Below are positions 1 through 12,399 of a DNA stretch of 64,000 nucleotides, one piece after another. This stretch comes from Undaria pinnatifida. Its lineage: Eukaryota; Sar; Phaeophyceae; Laminariales; Alariaceae. The stretch covers positions 9,159,194-9,223,193 of the forward strand of contig JABAKD010000029.1 in the NCBI GenBank assembly GCA_012845835.1, given 5' to 3'. Position 1 is the first letter of the stretch, and every line of letters starts with the position of its first letter. Made by a program: the position numbers and the translations under genes. The notes beneath the pieces were generated by a model. That model searched no databases and had not been told where the DNA came from. It saw only the letters and a list, made by a program, of their open reading frames with translations.

Positions 1-1735
1 ATTACTTTATGAAGTAGTGGGTGGTATATGTACCCGTTTGTGTCTAGAAGCCCGAAATCAAGCATCGAGAAGGGGGTGGGGTCAACGGCAGTTTCTCTCA
101 TCATGAACTAATTTGTATAACATCGAAATTCCGCCATCTGTTTATCTACATAAATCACTTGTACACGTCAATAACATCGGTTTAGATCGATGCTGGCATT
201 TTCGACCGCAATTCGTCGTTCATATGAAAATCGTGCCCGTAGAATACATCCTCCGAATCCTAGCGGCGTCGACCTATACCCCGTGAACTTGCCCTTGCAG
301 GTCGCCTCCCACGGTCCACACACCTCCAACATTATGATGTTGGCCATTGGTTTGAATCTTTTGCCGATTTTCCATGTTCGACCTCGACCACTCGAAATGA
401 CGTATTGGGTCGGCTTTTTCTACGACAGGCGCCGGCAGTACTAATATCTTAAACCGTGTCATTGCAGCTGTTGCTGCTGCTATTGTTGGTGTTGGCGGAC
501 CTTGCAGGCACGCGTTTTCCCTCCCTATCCCCAGGTTTTGTTTTCTTTCTACCAAGCACCAGGTATGGTGCGTTGCGACTGAGACACCGCGCTGGATGTT
601 AGCTGTGTGCTAAACGCGTGCTCATCGGGAAATTAAAACGCGACTTTGAGTGCTGTCCTCGCGCTCTATATATTTGTGTATAGCCGCGCCCCTGTTCTAG
701 ACAGCGTGAAGACACCATCGCCTGAGATAAAGTAAGGACCCCGTTTGCATCTGGGCTGGTCGCAAACCTTGCACGTGATATCAGCTGCGAAGCAGCAATA
801 AGAATGGAGAGTAAAATACATGAATAGGAGCGACGCCGGGAGCCGGGAGTTGTTGCTGGAAAATGCTCGTTGGTGGCGTATATTAGAAACCGGTCAAAGA
901 AGGCGTGGGAACGCCGGTCATTTGCACACATTATCAAAAACCTCGTACGTTTGGCAATGAAAGCCGTTTGAGAATGGCGCTATTTGTTCACGTCGTGATC
1001 CCTAGCACAAAAACCAACGCTGGGCGAAACAAAGCCAATGCTGCAACAGAGCCTTCGGCTTACTCGCCAAGAGTGCTCCCGTTCATTAAAGGTCGAAGGT
1101 AGGCCGGGTTGTGTCTGAGACGGGTCGAGGGGAAGGTTATCTTGAGTTGGTGGAATCGCACGCATTGAATAAAGAAGCTGAAAACCCTCAATGCGGCTGA
1201 TGCTAGGCTGATGGGGGATTCACTCCCACCTTCGCGCGTGCAGTCAGCTGAGCAGCCGATTCCAGCGATCTGGGGTGCGCAGGCCCACGGGCGAACCTCC
1301 ACGGAGGGGAAGCAGGCGCCGTCGTTTTCGCAACGTCCGTCAAGCTGTAGAAGCTCCTGGGACGGCGAATCTGTCGCAAAAGAGCTGTCGCGCGGAGCTA
1401 TGACAATGGGGCTGCCAGTGGGAGCGTCTTCCAGCAGCGCAAGTGCTGCAGATGAACGGCGGAAAGAGAAGGAGGCGGGCAGCAGTGGAATGGCGGTATA
1501 TATAAAAAAGTACGTCGGGACAACCGTGTGTGATGGCGTTTTATATGGTCGTGTGGTGGGGGTGCATGCTTAAGAACAGCCACGACCGACCAATGATAAT
1601 GCTACCGACTGGCAAGCAGTGGGAAGCAGCCTCGCGCACAGGTTGATGCCAACTAGAGTCCTAACTATGTTTACAGCAGAGCACGTAACCCCCTCCCGTT
1701 GCGCGTGGGACGCATATTTGCCACCAAAGCACAAG
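1..1735. other. No gene recognised
   Basis: Only short overlapping frames on both strands (up to 120 codons). No repeat or family match is apparent. Confidence 0.5.
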
Positions 1736-2320
1736 CTAGATAGTACCTTCCCTCGGTGAGGTGGTCATCGGCATCCTCAGACGACACGGGCGGCCACCGA
1801 CAGCAGGAGGTAAGGAAGCAGCCGGCAGCGGTGGGGGCAAAGGAGACAGAGCCGCGGTGGCAGCGAGCCTAGACTCTTCACATAACCCGTGGAGGCTAGT
1901 GTCTTCATCTCGCGTGGTGACATTGGGCATTGTCAGACGCTGCAACCGGCTGCCGATAGAAACATTCGAACAAACAGCCCGCGGCGGTGGAGGTGGCACC
2001 GCGGTCGTAGCGAGCCTTGTTGCTTCATACAACTTGTGGTGGCTAGTATCTTCATCTTGCGAGGTGACATTCGAACGCTGCGGCCGGCCGGCGACAGTAA
2101 CATTCGAAGAGGCAGCCAGTGGCAGTGGAAGTAATGCCGTAGTTGTACCAAGCTCGACCGCTTCGTCTTGCTGACAGGCGTCTCTCTTGGCGGCGGTGGC
2201 GGCGGCGGCGGGGGGGGGGTCTCGGGCTTCATCTTCTCGTGGGGAGTCGGCTTCGGCGGACATGGCTCCCTCCGGTGCCGTTGGCGTTCTGTACACGTGG
2301 GAGTGGGAAACAAGTGCCAA
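1736..2320 (-). CDS. Hypothetical Ala/Pro/Ser-rich repeat protein, 194 aa
   Basis: One open minus-strand frame contains about three degenerate in-phase repeats of roughly 49 residues. Each carries SNVT or SNVS, then RLQR or RPQR, then TSxDEDTS and a LATTA or LAATA end. The DNA unit is 147 bp, so duplications keep the frame, and differences between units often preserve amino-acid class. That favours past coding, but no homologue, signal peptide or domain is recognised. It may be a chance frame over a GC-rich minisatellite. Confidence 0.3.
   Translation of the reverse strand: MALVSHSHVYRTPTAPEGAMSAEADSPREDEARDPPPAAAATAAKRDACQQDEAVELGTTTALLPLPLAASSNVTVAGRPQRSNVTSQDEDTSHHKLYEATRLATTAVPPPPPRAVCSNVSIGSRLQRLTMPNVTTRDEDTSLHGLCEESRLAATAALSPLPPPLPAASLPPAVGGRPCRLRMPMTTSPREGTI
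1750..2170. repeat. Degenerate tandem repeat of about 147 bp (2.8 units)
   Basis: Units start at about 1750, 1911 and 2058, each opening near GGTGACATT and closing GGCTAGTGTCTTCATCT or similar. Confidence 0.75.
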
Positions 2321-5300
2321 GGGTCACGCCATGGCATTAAAGAGGCGGGTGTGTTTCGACCGACGCCTCCTCTGTTTTGAGGGCAACAGCATCTGCGTCA
2401 TCGGTAGGGGCAAGCGCTATGAGCGGCTCGGAGTATTCGAGAACATATTGAACGTGCGACACAGCGAAACGGAACGCATGTAACCGCGTGGTGTATGTAA
2501 GGTTTCCCTCGTACCGTCGAAAATCACGTCCCCGGATAGATCGCTAGGCGTGCGTCGGCGAAGGATAGAGGGCAATCGGTTCGAAACCAAACATATCTGC
2601 TCAGGCAGAGGACACCGGAATTATAAACTATCACATAAAAATGACCCCCAAGCCATTGTTTGCCTAAATCACACCAAGAAAAGAATACCGCAACCATCTA
2701 TGGCACATATTGTTGCTTTCCTGGTCCCCCCTGGTTGTGCGTCGAAGCTTGCCGCGTCTGGTGTACCATCCTTCTCGCTGCACGCTGTAGCGCTCACTTC
2801 AGACACCGCCTCCGGTGTAGAAGGTCTATGGCAGCACCGTAGGTGGGAGAGGAATGCGGAGCGGACACTGACCAAGATACTGTGGTGTGAACAACTTGCG
2901 CAAACAGCCACCGCCGGTCCGAATTGCTGCCTCTGTAAACGTTGTGCATTGCAAATTTGGGGGCACCTATTTTAAACGCTTCGGACCCTTGGACCCCGCT
3001 GTTGTTTGCCAGCCTTCAACTAACCGTCCGCCTCAGTTTTTGGTTCGTTTTTCTGTAATACTAGTGAATGCACGATATGTATATTTACTACTGTACCCTA
3101 TTACTTCAAAGAACACGTGATACCACTGCAGCCGTGCTCGTCAGTTTTCGGGTATCTATGTTTGTGACCAACACATGCTAGGCGTACGTAACGTAAAAAT
3201 CCAGCTTCGACGTGAAGACGTGAATACATGTGAGGCAGACGACGAAATATACTTAGTAGGGAGGGAGGTATGGGGGTGGGTTAATAATTTATTTTCTGTC
3301 TGGGGGGAATACGAGATACATAAGAGAGCGACGTGCCTGGCTAGCGAACTCACATGGCGACAATGGGCTGCGCTTGCTCCGGCATTTCCGACTCGAGCAG
3401 ACCGCGGAGGCGCGGAATGTAGCGCGCAGGCAGATGTTGATCTGCACGCAATAAGACGGGGGACGTTTAGGGCGGGTCATTAAGGCTGTTGAAGCAATTT
3501 TTGTGGAGAAATCGGAGATCTTGTCGAAAGGTGTCCTGACAGTCTGATGACCAAAGGGGAGGGTTGTCATTCGTGTTTGGATAACCGGCACAAAACTATG
3601 CGAGGACCCAGCCGATTTCGGGGAGAAACAGGAGGGGAAGCGTGGTGGGTGGTAACTAATGTTCCCACCTCGGTGCTAAATAAAGGATATATTTGCCGAT
3701 AGACGAAGTGATGGTCTCCGTAGATGCAATGGCCAGCATACCACGGTATATTGTAAGATATAGTTAGCCATATTTATATCGGGTTCTGGGCGGGGCGTTG
3801 GGTTTGCGTTGGACGATGGCAAATGGGTATTCTTTTACCCTCACTGTTGGGAGCAAATCTCACGAGTAGGTTAGCAAGATCGAGTCGACCACAATCGAGT
3901 CGAGGTTCTTCCTGGAGCGTCAGCAGATTGAGTTAGTCACTGGGTTGGCCAATCCAGTCAGAGGTCTGTGCCTCTCTATTCCCCCTCTTGCTTTCTCCCC
4001 CTTTGTAGTAGAAGAACGTGTGAACAATCTTCTTCTGGAGTTTGGCGGATCGGAGAAGAAAATATGGGAGCACAGGGTAAACTAAAAATGGTCGATGGAC
4101 TCTGTAACAGATCGGTGACAATGGAAGACCAAAAGTTTGAAATTACCGAAGACCCCAGTAAAACTTTGCCTGAACGGTCGCCTATGGACCCAATTCGGGA
4201 GATTTGTTTTTGAAACTTTCCGAAATTCCGGAAAAAAACGATTTCTCGCGGCGATCTCGGCCAACGTCGGCCTGAGAAATTCTCAAGCAGATCTTGGATT
4301 AGAAGAGGCGAAATTTCGTGTTCTCCACACACTTCCTTCGGCGAAATCAACGACAGCGTCGTGAATTCTGAACGTGGCGAGCTCGTTAGGGACTCCAACT
4401 CCCCCTTGGTGTACAGTACTCACTCTACGGCCGGTGATTTGTGGCGGGCGCCAATCAGGCTTCTGTTAAAAACACGTTTGGCAGCTGGTGTGTAGAAAAC
4501 TGAGGCAAAAACCCTATCGTCTCCCAACGGGCGAAAGACATAATTTTGAGAGGATGTGACGGAGGACCACGGACAACACAAGCAGCCTCTCACACACTAG
4601 GGCATGGATCGATATTTGCTCTTCAGTGCTGTCGCCTACACTCATGTAGCCTTTTTCGGAACGAAGAGGAGTGACCATGGGTTGTCTCTACCTCGAAATC
4701 GAAGATCAATCGTGTTTGGCGGACAGTGTTGATCAATGTTTGATGAAGAATAGACAAATTGACCTGTTGGACAGCATGACCAAAAATAAGCCAGAAAAAT
4801 GTTCTAGTCATTTTTTCCCCATATCGGTGTTATCCGGAATCGTCCAGCAAATAACCCCACTAAAACAAAGTTTGGAAAATTTCGGCTATACTATCGGCTT
4901 TTCATTGTAATCGGTCTATTGACGGTTTGAACGTTTCTTTTTTGTTCTTATGAAAGTGCAGAACATTTCAAGGATTTTTTTTTTTCGGCAGCGCTAAGTT
5001 TGTTATACCATTGCATACTACCAGCAAATGTTACGGCGGCGGGATGAGGGTCATGGAAGAGGGGATAGGGGCAGAGTGGCTACACCCTGAACACCAGAAA
5101 CGTGCGCCAAGCGCATATTTGAGGCTCTGCGTTTGAGTCTCTGGGTTGACTCCTCAGCGGAGCGGAAACATCGCTGGGCTCAAGGGCTCCGTCATGGCCC
5201 TTCCATAAATGCATGTTCCGTACATGTTCTCGTTATACTTTTCATGAATCAGTGCTCGTCGTTAACATGTTCAATGCTCGATATGCTTTTATAGGTGCAT

Positions 5301-5789
5301 GCTCGTCGTCCAGATATATATGCTCGTCCAATGCGCTTGTTACCGCATGCATGCATATCGCGACGACTAAGGTCTGCCGAAACATGATGGCACACCCTAC
5401 GCTTTCGTTCGCTCGATAAAGCGAAACGAAAGGGGGTGGAATGCTGTCCAAGGAAAACAGGTAAACGATAATGGCAGTCGAACCCAAGGTAACGACTCAT
5501 TGAGTGGCTGCTCAGACCCTGAGACTGAATCCTCAGAATAATGGTGATAATGGAGTACGGGGTGCCTTGAATGTGATGCCTGGTGTCACACCCCTGAGGT
5601 GGGCAGGGGGTACTCATCAACGTGGCAGAAGTGACACGATTTTAGCTGGTTCTAGAGTCACAGTTGATAAAGGTGAGGTCGCGAGGTGCCGTAGGTACCA
5701 CAGTACGGTGGAACCTTCTTCACTGTGGCAAGGACTCACGGCAGGCATATATGACCTGCTCGAGCGACATTCAGATGACGTGTCCGAGG
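2321..5789. other. No gene recognised
   Basis: The longest frames (2550-2975 plus, 3976-4398 minus, 140-141 codons) overlap others in competing frames and look like chance. The block 5213-5345 repeats the short word TGCTCGTC. Confidence 0.45.
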
Positions 5790-6480
5790 CAGGAAACGCC
5801 AAGAGAGGTGTCGGTGACACGTATGGCGCCTGTTGCTAATGTGTGTTATCCCTGCCTTAAATTTCAATCATACGTTTCATTGACATTTGTCAAGCCGGGT
5901 AGCATGTTCATCTCATGGTGATGGGCAGAGACATCAATGTGGCTAACGCTGGAACTATCTGGAGGAAGTGTCGGTGACACTCACCATTCCTGTCACCGAT
6001 GTATGTTATGCCTTTGCCACTGATGTATGCTGTGCCCACCCGAAATGGTCGTCATGGCTAGCATGGATGATTGCCATGCTGAACGCGGTGAATTATTCAT
6101 TCTCTGTGGCGCATGTCAAGTTATTTCGTGGTGCAATCTGTGCATCCCGATGTCCAAAATGTACCGCATTATTTCGTGGTGCAAGCTGTGCATCTTGATG
6201 TTCAAAAGTGGGTCATTTGACGACACACTGTGAATTCAGCACCATTATTGATATCAACGGGTGCAGTATCCCAGAGCGGATGAAGGGCTCTGACTGCAGA
6301 TATCAAGCCATTTCCTACGCAAACGCACCGATGTGTTTAACGCTGGAAACGCCAGAAGAACGTTGTCGGTGAGTCCCGTCATGCTTGCCAGTGGTGTGTG
6401 TTATGTTTCCCTAAATTCCTGTTATACCTATCATTTACGATTGTCATGCCGGACATCGATGTGTTCACGTCATGTCGTCC
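5790..6480. repeat. Degenerate repeat, three dispersed units
   Basis: Units near 5790, 5949 and 6340 share GGAA(A)C..C..GAGG, TGTCGGTGA, and later GTGTGTTATG followed by C-rich DNA. The two short direct copies of ATTTCGTGGTGCAA at 6123 and 6171 belong here. Confidence 0.5.
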
Positions 6481-6829
6481 AAGATGCGGTTGCGCATTTC
6501 GCGGGGAACTGACGATGGCGGCACTCTTATACGTGCTGATCGATCGCATGCCTTCGAGCGGCATGGGAGACACGTGAGCATCAAGGTACAACCCAAATGA
6601 CCTAACAAGGATAATGGGAGAGAGCTACATTTCATTTACGCTGGTTGTGTGGGAACCACACCACGGAACAGTATCGGTATTCAATATTTTGTGGGAATCG
6701 CACCACGGCGCCGAGTGCCATTCAACTCTACCGAGGATGCCAACAAGGGATTCGTCGTAAGAAACCTGGCCGGCTGCATAGACGAAGTAGATGAAATAAC
6801 CTAGAGAGTGCATCTCAGCAGTATTCGGT

Positions 6830-7740
6830 TTGACCGTGGAGGTAAGCACGTGTGCCAATCGCTGTTCAGCACGTGAAGCTGAGGTAAGCAGCTCTTGTGG
6901 GTGTTTTCATTTGTTCAGTGCGCGCATCTACACAGTGAAGGTAAGCAGGTGTTAGGCTATCGCTGAATAGATAGGGAAGTGAGGTGAGCGCTTCTCTGGG
7001 TTGTTCTTGGAATGGATGCCAACATTATTGGGTTCAGGCGTGAAGGTAACACGTGTTGTAGCCGCTGCTGTGCGGGACGCTGAAGGCATGCAGCTCTTTT
7101 ATGTGCCTTAACCATAGCTTCGGTGGTAGCGTCCAGACAGTGAAGGTGAGCACTTGTCTTGTTGCCACTGGAGAGGAGAGGTGGGGTAAGCAGTTTGACT
7201 TTCTGGGGAGCTGTTGGGTGGTAGTGTACATTATTACTTGGTGTGATTTTATTGGTATATCATGTATCAAGTAGTATTTGGATTATGGCACGCGCACCGA
7301 TACGGAGCTTGTCTATTTAGGGTTTAACGGCTCCACTTCCTCGTGTAGGAGCTAATGGCGCAGGTTTGCCTTGACGAGTGTAGCTGGTGCGTTTTGATGT
7401 GATTTTATCGACATTATGGAGGGTACACACGAATAGTCTTTCCATACTGGCATAGAGGCACTGACACTGACTTTCTGTGTTTAGTGTTAAAGGACTGCCT
7501 TTCTTCATTTCATGTCTATGGTGGCGAAGGTAAGCGCCAATTTGTAGTCCCGGTAATATTTGGTGGAAATGTGAGGTGAGCACGTTGTCAATTGCTGCTG
7601 GTCGCGAGATAAGGTTAGCATCTGCCGCGAGTGTTACAAGTAGATTTGACGGTAGCACTTCGACGGTGCGAAATGTATGAAACGTATGCACTTGTCTTGT
7701 TATTGTTCAACGGCCAGGTGAACGTAAGCGCCTGCTCGAG
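6830..7740. repeat. Degenerate minisatellite built on GAAGGTAAGCACNTGT
   Basis: At least ten copies of an AGGTAAGC- or AGGTGAGC-like motif (for example at 6841, 6883, 6938, 6982, 7042, 7142, 7185, 7528, 7573, 7723) are spaced irregularly at 40-150 bp, often followed by CACGTGT or CACTTGT. Each matches the 5' splice consensus. No open frames connect them. Confidence 0.5.
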
Positions 7741-8813
7741 AATTTGCCTCGAGAGCGAAATTTTCTGTGTGTACGATACGTCTCAGGAGCAATAATGTTA
7801 GGCAATCTTAGCCTAACCTTTACGATGGTGTGAATGTTATGTTTTTGGTCTGAACCGTCGGCTGGTTGAATGCTGTTGTCTGGAAAGAATCTTTTCACCA
7901 CCTTCCAAGATTGGCACTGCGGAAGGAGGCACGTTGCAACATCGAATTAACGGCGATGGGCGGAGGAGAAAGATGCACGTGCTGATACCGAATTGTGACC
8001 GGGATGCCCGTTTGGCTTCGACGCTCACATGCGCCGGGCTGGGGGGGTGTTGCAGTGGCGGTGGCGCCGGGGAGAGAAAAAAGCGCTTAGATTGCACCCG
8101 GTCGGAATCAAGACGAAAGCTGGATTTATCACTGGCTGTGGAGGTGTATGACTTCAACGATCAAGATTAATGAGTAGGATATTCTGATCGAGGAGACTGG
8201 AAGATACTGTATTTGTCAAGGACCTTAACGGAGAAAGAAGGAGCTGGCGTCCTGCCGAAACCGTTTTCTATACTGTACGACGTCAAGAACACGTATTGCG
8301 AGTGAGACATCCAAATGGTGACTGCGAGGATCTGAATCACCAAGAGGCCAAACAAGGAAAGGAAGTGGCGACTTCAACTTGAGTTGGATTTTCGATTGAG
8401 CGGAGCCTGGAAAGGATTCAAGACCTCAGCCTATCTTGTGTGCTCAGGCGGCAGGTCTGGCTGCGAAGGGCAACACTAAATGTTCCACTGACCGAAGCCT
8501 GACTATTTTAAGCGCTGGGAGGTCATACTAGACTTGGAAGAAAGGGTGTTGAGGTGGCCAGTGTGGGAACATTCCATCTCGTCAATCGGGGCCTCATTCG
8601 TCTAAGCTCTGGAGGACCGTAACAGATTTGGGGGGGTGTTACGGCGGCGGGATGACGTGGGACATAAAAGTACGGTGGGACATGTCCATGGCTATATGGG
8701 TGTGGCTTAGTTCGGCGTAGAACAGGGACGGGTAGTTCTATGGGCTGCGAAAGACGTTTTGTACGGGCGGCGAATTAAATTTCGAAACAGTCAGTGTGGC
8801 AATAACACCTTCG
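7741..8813. other. No gene recognised
   Basis: No open frame beyond 106 codons and no clear repeat. TTACGGCGGCGGGATGA at 8640 also occurs at 5031. Confidence 0.45.
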
Positions 8814-9059
8814 AGTCGTTCTACGGTAGCCCCCATTAACATTTTGTTATCGAAATCCCCTGTTTCCACACCAGCTCCCGGTCGTGTCTCCTGAAGTATG
8901 GTGTCCCTCGACACCCCGATGTCATCGATCAATACACGTTTGCACACAAGAAAAGGTTTGGATACTTCTGTTTCAATAGTATCCTTGCTTGTGTCGAGCA
9001 GCCACGAAACGTTCGTTGAAGAATATCGCTGGTTTGGGGGGGGGCTATCGTAGAATCAG
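8814..9059 (+). mobile_element. MITE family 1 copy
   Basis: About 245 bp starting GTCGTTCTACGGTAGCCCCC and ending GGGGGGGGCTATCGTAGAA; the termini are inverted repeats of each other. No coding sequence. Related copies lie at 37.6 and 57.7 kb. Confidence 0.65.
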
Positions 9060-9827
9060 TTCTTCCAAGAAGGTAATGCAAAGCAGCACCGCTGGAAAAT
9101 AAGCCTGGTGTTACGGCTGTGCTTTGCGGTTCAGTCTCTCAACACCACAACGTGAAAAGAACAAGTGAAGTTAAAACGTGACCAATGTGCAATATGGCAA
9201 ACCACTGTTCACATGTTTGCGTGAACACTCATGTTCGCTTGTATGCATGTGCATCCGCATCAACTGTATTCTGTGATTTCATGCGCTTGTGAGACTCAAA
9301 GATGTGACTTCGGTCGAACTCTGAAGTCTCGGATCAATCTGATGGATGGATCGCAAACCGGGAGGAACCAAAGCTACAACTATATCTGATCGCTGGATAA
9401 TTCGAACTCTCCCGGTGGCAAGGTAAGCGAGAAGAGGGAAGCCCGTCCAGCCGCCGTATCACAATTTACTACTAGTAAAAGTTGTTGAATGTCGTGTGAA
9501 GAGTTTTTTCGTACTTTCGTTTTAAAACCCACACTTTGATCTACATTACTCCACGTCGAACAAAATCTAGAACATTTCAATCATTCCAATTACGCCACCT
9601 TGTGCAGAAAATCATCAGCTTTCCGTTTCTTAAGTAATTTTATTTTGTTTTGCCCTAGACTGAAATCAAGTAAGCACTATTCAATGGATGCCGGTCAACG
9701 TTTTTTCGATGTTCTTGTCGTACTTTCGGTATTTGTATTCTCACTTATACCGAAATCAAGTAAATAAAAGTCTCCTCTTAGTGGAGATATTTCAAGAAGA
9801 GATTCTTTGCTATCAGTAGGGAGTTAG
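9060..9827. other. No gene recognised
   Basis: AT-rich in its second half; only one 66-codon frame. Confidence 0.5.
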
Positions 9828-9911
9828 TGTTATAGGGCTTAGTTTGGGTAAGCTACTGGTTAATCTTTTGCAAGTGGTCAAACGGACTAACACCCCACTA
9901 ATACCCTGACA
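9828..9911 (+). mobile_element. TRIM family solo LTR (84 bp)
   Basis: It starts TGTTATAGGG and ends CCCTGACA, an imperfect inverted terminus. It carries the family core GGCTTAGTTTGGGTAAGC and GTGGTCAAACGGACTAA shared with the copies at 19.5, 31.9, 33.7 and 34.0 kb. No internal sequence follows and I see no clear target duplication. Confidence 0.7.
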
Positions 9912-10556
9912 CGGAACTAAGAAGTCTCGCCTTGAAAGTCCGCTGGCGCGAGCGAGCTTCGACCAGAGTTGTTATTTTGTTATATTTTGTGCAAAATTGG
10001 ACCTCGACTAAATAATCAGGCACATTAAACTTCTGATATGGGATATCTGGATCATCTGGTATCTGGATTGGCTATCTATCGCAGGTATTCGCACACTAAT
10101 CTAAATTGAACAGGCGCTTCACACTGCATCCAAGTACTTTGAAGCATGTAGATAAAATTTCAAGGGACTACCAGTAGGTTCTCCATAGAATAAACCGTGC
10201 TGAAATCAAGCAAAAACATTTTAACCTTTTTGTGTCGTGTCAAGGGTTTGTTTTGGAACCCAACCTCGACGAGATCCCGGACGCCCACATTACGAATTCC
10301 TAGTTTCAACTACGAATATGCAAGATTTGAACCGCAATCGACCTTGCCTGGTATCCGAGTCTTTATTTCTCTGTCGCCGAGCGTTGCTACCAGAGACGGG
10401 CCTGCCGCTACGGTATCGCCAGGGTTCCCGGCCTCTTCGATTCGTTTCTCCACCATTTACCACAGGGGCGATACCAAAGCTTTCACCGTGGTCCTATGCT
10501 GGACGCTACTACTGTCGATGACGCGTCTAAAATCAAGATATCCGCAGGGTTCTTGG
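9912..10556. other. No gene recognised
   Basis: Flank of the LTR-type element. A 132-codon plus-strand frame (10197-10595) has no recognisable content. Confidence 0.45.
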
Positions 10557-10934
10557 TGTTGGTTTGTGCTTGCGGACAAGTCTGATGTACTATAGGGTTT
10601 TGGTGTGTGTGACGGTGGCATCTTCGGAGATGCGGTGGAATTCATCGTTCTTCGAAAGGGTACAATCAATAGGTATATGAACGCCACTCTGGGGCCTCGT
10701 ATACCAAAATATGACGAACGGGGCAAGCCCCCCTTTTGTTAGATCAAGAGTGTTCCAGTAGTTCCAGTAGCTCATGGTTTACGGTTAGTTTGTTGGTGTT
10801 CTTTAATGAATATCGAACTTAATATCTACATATTCTTCTCTTCTCTCGTCATGATGGCCGCACGGGTGTCGAGAATCTTCTCCCGGTGGTTGAGCCTAGC
10901 CAGCCTGCACCTGGCATACTGATATATTCAATTA
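10557..10934 (+). repeat. Left LTR-like direct repeat
   Basis: It shares long stretches with 13134-13504, such as TGCTTGCGGACAAGTCTGAT and GGTGGCATCTTCGGAGATGC, at roughly 80 percent by eye. Confidence 0.75.
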
Positions 10935-10970
10935 TGCTAGCAGAGTCGATCGGACGACGAGATACAGTAG

Positions 10971-11225
10971 TGCGAAGGGCAAGGCAGTATCGAAGCAACG
11001 ATTCTCGGCTCAGCCCATTTCACCTACCTATTCCACGAGTACCGGGATCAGCTGAGAGCGCACTGGGCAGTAGCTATGGTAGCCACGATAAAAGCGGAAG
11101 ATGCTCGCGAGGAACAAGCCAGGAGGGACAAGGAATTAGGCGACTATGCCCAGGGAAACAGACCCAGGAGCAGCGCCATCCCCCCCCAGAGCTATTCCCG
11201 CAGGCCAGAAGCAAGGCACTACAGC
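10971..11225 (+). pseudogene. Gag-like coding remnant, plus-strand copy
   Basis: An open frame from 10971 (no early ATG; first ATG 11076) reads SIEATILGSAHFTYLFHEYR, then MVATIKAEDAREEQARRDKE and YSRRPEARHY. The same protein is recognisable on the minus strand at 12395-12140, so it was once translated. I do not recognise the family; its place just after the left LTR suggests gag. Beyond 11225 the frame runs into CTG repeats read as poly-Cys. Confidence 0.45.
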
Positions 11226-11399
11226 ATGCATACATGGCACACATGTTTCCATCCTGCTCCCCGCTGGTTTCCCTTCCGCGCTGCTTGTCTCCGCACCTGT
11301 CGAAACCCTCGCACTTGCACCTCTTTGTCATCACGTTCATATCCTCGAGGCGGAAGCGGGGGCCATGGCAGTAGCAGCATTGATTCCGAAAGCTCGAGC

Positions 11400-11520
11400 T
11401 TCTGCTGCTGCTGCTGCTGCTGCTGCGGTTCCCGCAAGCACGATGGGCTTTGCTGCTGTTGCTGCTCCCCGTCAACCCCCGACTGCTGCAAGCGCGATGG
11501 GCTTTGCTGCTGCTGCAGTT
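11400..11520. repeat. CTG/GCT-rich microsatellite in the LTR-type element
   Basis: Runs of CTGCTG separated by GCGATGGGCTTTG segments. They give poly-Cys, poly-Ala or poly-Gln depending on frame. Confidence 0.9.
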
Positions 11521-11537
11521 CCTGCAAGCCCCGGGAG

Positions 11538-11717
11538 TTTTTTTACTGCTGCTGCACCTCATCACACCCCGATGACTCCCATACCAGTTATTTCCACCAC
11601 CGTTCATTCACTTTTCTTAGTCCATTTTTTTTTTTTACTGCTGCTGCACCCCATCACACCCCGATGACTCCCATACCAGTTATTTCCACCACCGTTCATT
11701 CACTTTTCTTAGTCCAA
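11538..11717. repeat. 92-bp direct duplication
   Basis: Two almost identical units beginning TTTTTTACTGCTGCTGCACC, spaced 92 bp apart (ACTG at 11545 and 11637). Confidence 0.9.
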
Positions 11718-11827
11718 AAAATCAACTCGCTCTTCCTCCTCCTTCTTTACTTCATAGTCTCCACCATCCTCAACCAATTTCTCATCAACAACCACCCTTA
11801 GCACTACCCCCACCCAGAGAGGTGCTA

Positions 11828-12395
11828 ACCCTCAGAAATACTGTTCGTTGTTCTCGACCTAATCCAGTCACCCAAAAATCCAGTACGTTTGCGGAAAGAG
11901 CCGCTGCTCCCGGTGCCATATGGCAAGCTTATCCAACGCTTCCTTGCAAAAAAAAGGCCCATCTGCTCGGCCTGTGATGTTTTACCATTTTTGAAAGTTC
12001 TGAGAGCACTGACGACCTTTTTCGCAAAGTCTTGCAAATCAGGAATGTTTATGTCAATTATCAGGGCTGGCCCGATCTTCGCTGCGTTGGCGAGCAGCTC
12101 CTCTCCAGTTACGCTGAGCGGAGGAACTTCAGATGCCTGCGGTAGTGCCTTGATTCTGGCCTGCGGGAATATCTCTGGGGCGGGAATGGGGTTGCTCCTG
12201 TGTTTGTTCCCTGGGCATAGTCACCTAATTCCTCTTCCCCCATGGCTTGTTCTCGCGAGCATCTTCGGCTATTATCGCGGCTACCATAGCCATTGTTCAG
12301 TGCACCTTTCGCTCGTCCCGGTACTCTTCCGATGGGTAGGCAAATTGGGCACAGTCGAGAATCGTTGCCTCCAATGCTGCCTTGCCCCTAGCACT
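11828..12395 (-). pseudogene. Gag-like coding remnant, inverted second copy, with extra downstream part
   Basis: With stops and shifts the minus strand reads LEATILDCAQFAYPSEEYRD, MAMVAAIIAEDARE, GDYAQGT and YSRRPESRHY, matching the plus-strand copy. It then continues in one frame through VPPLSVTGEELLANAAKIGP, LIIDINIPDLQDFAKKVV and KNGKTSQAEQMGLFFARKRW to a stop. This longer part is absent from the plus copy. The family is not recognised. Confidence 0.45.
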
Positions 12396-12399
12396 ACTG

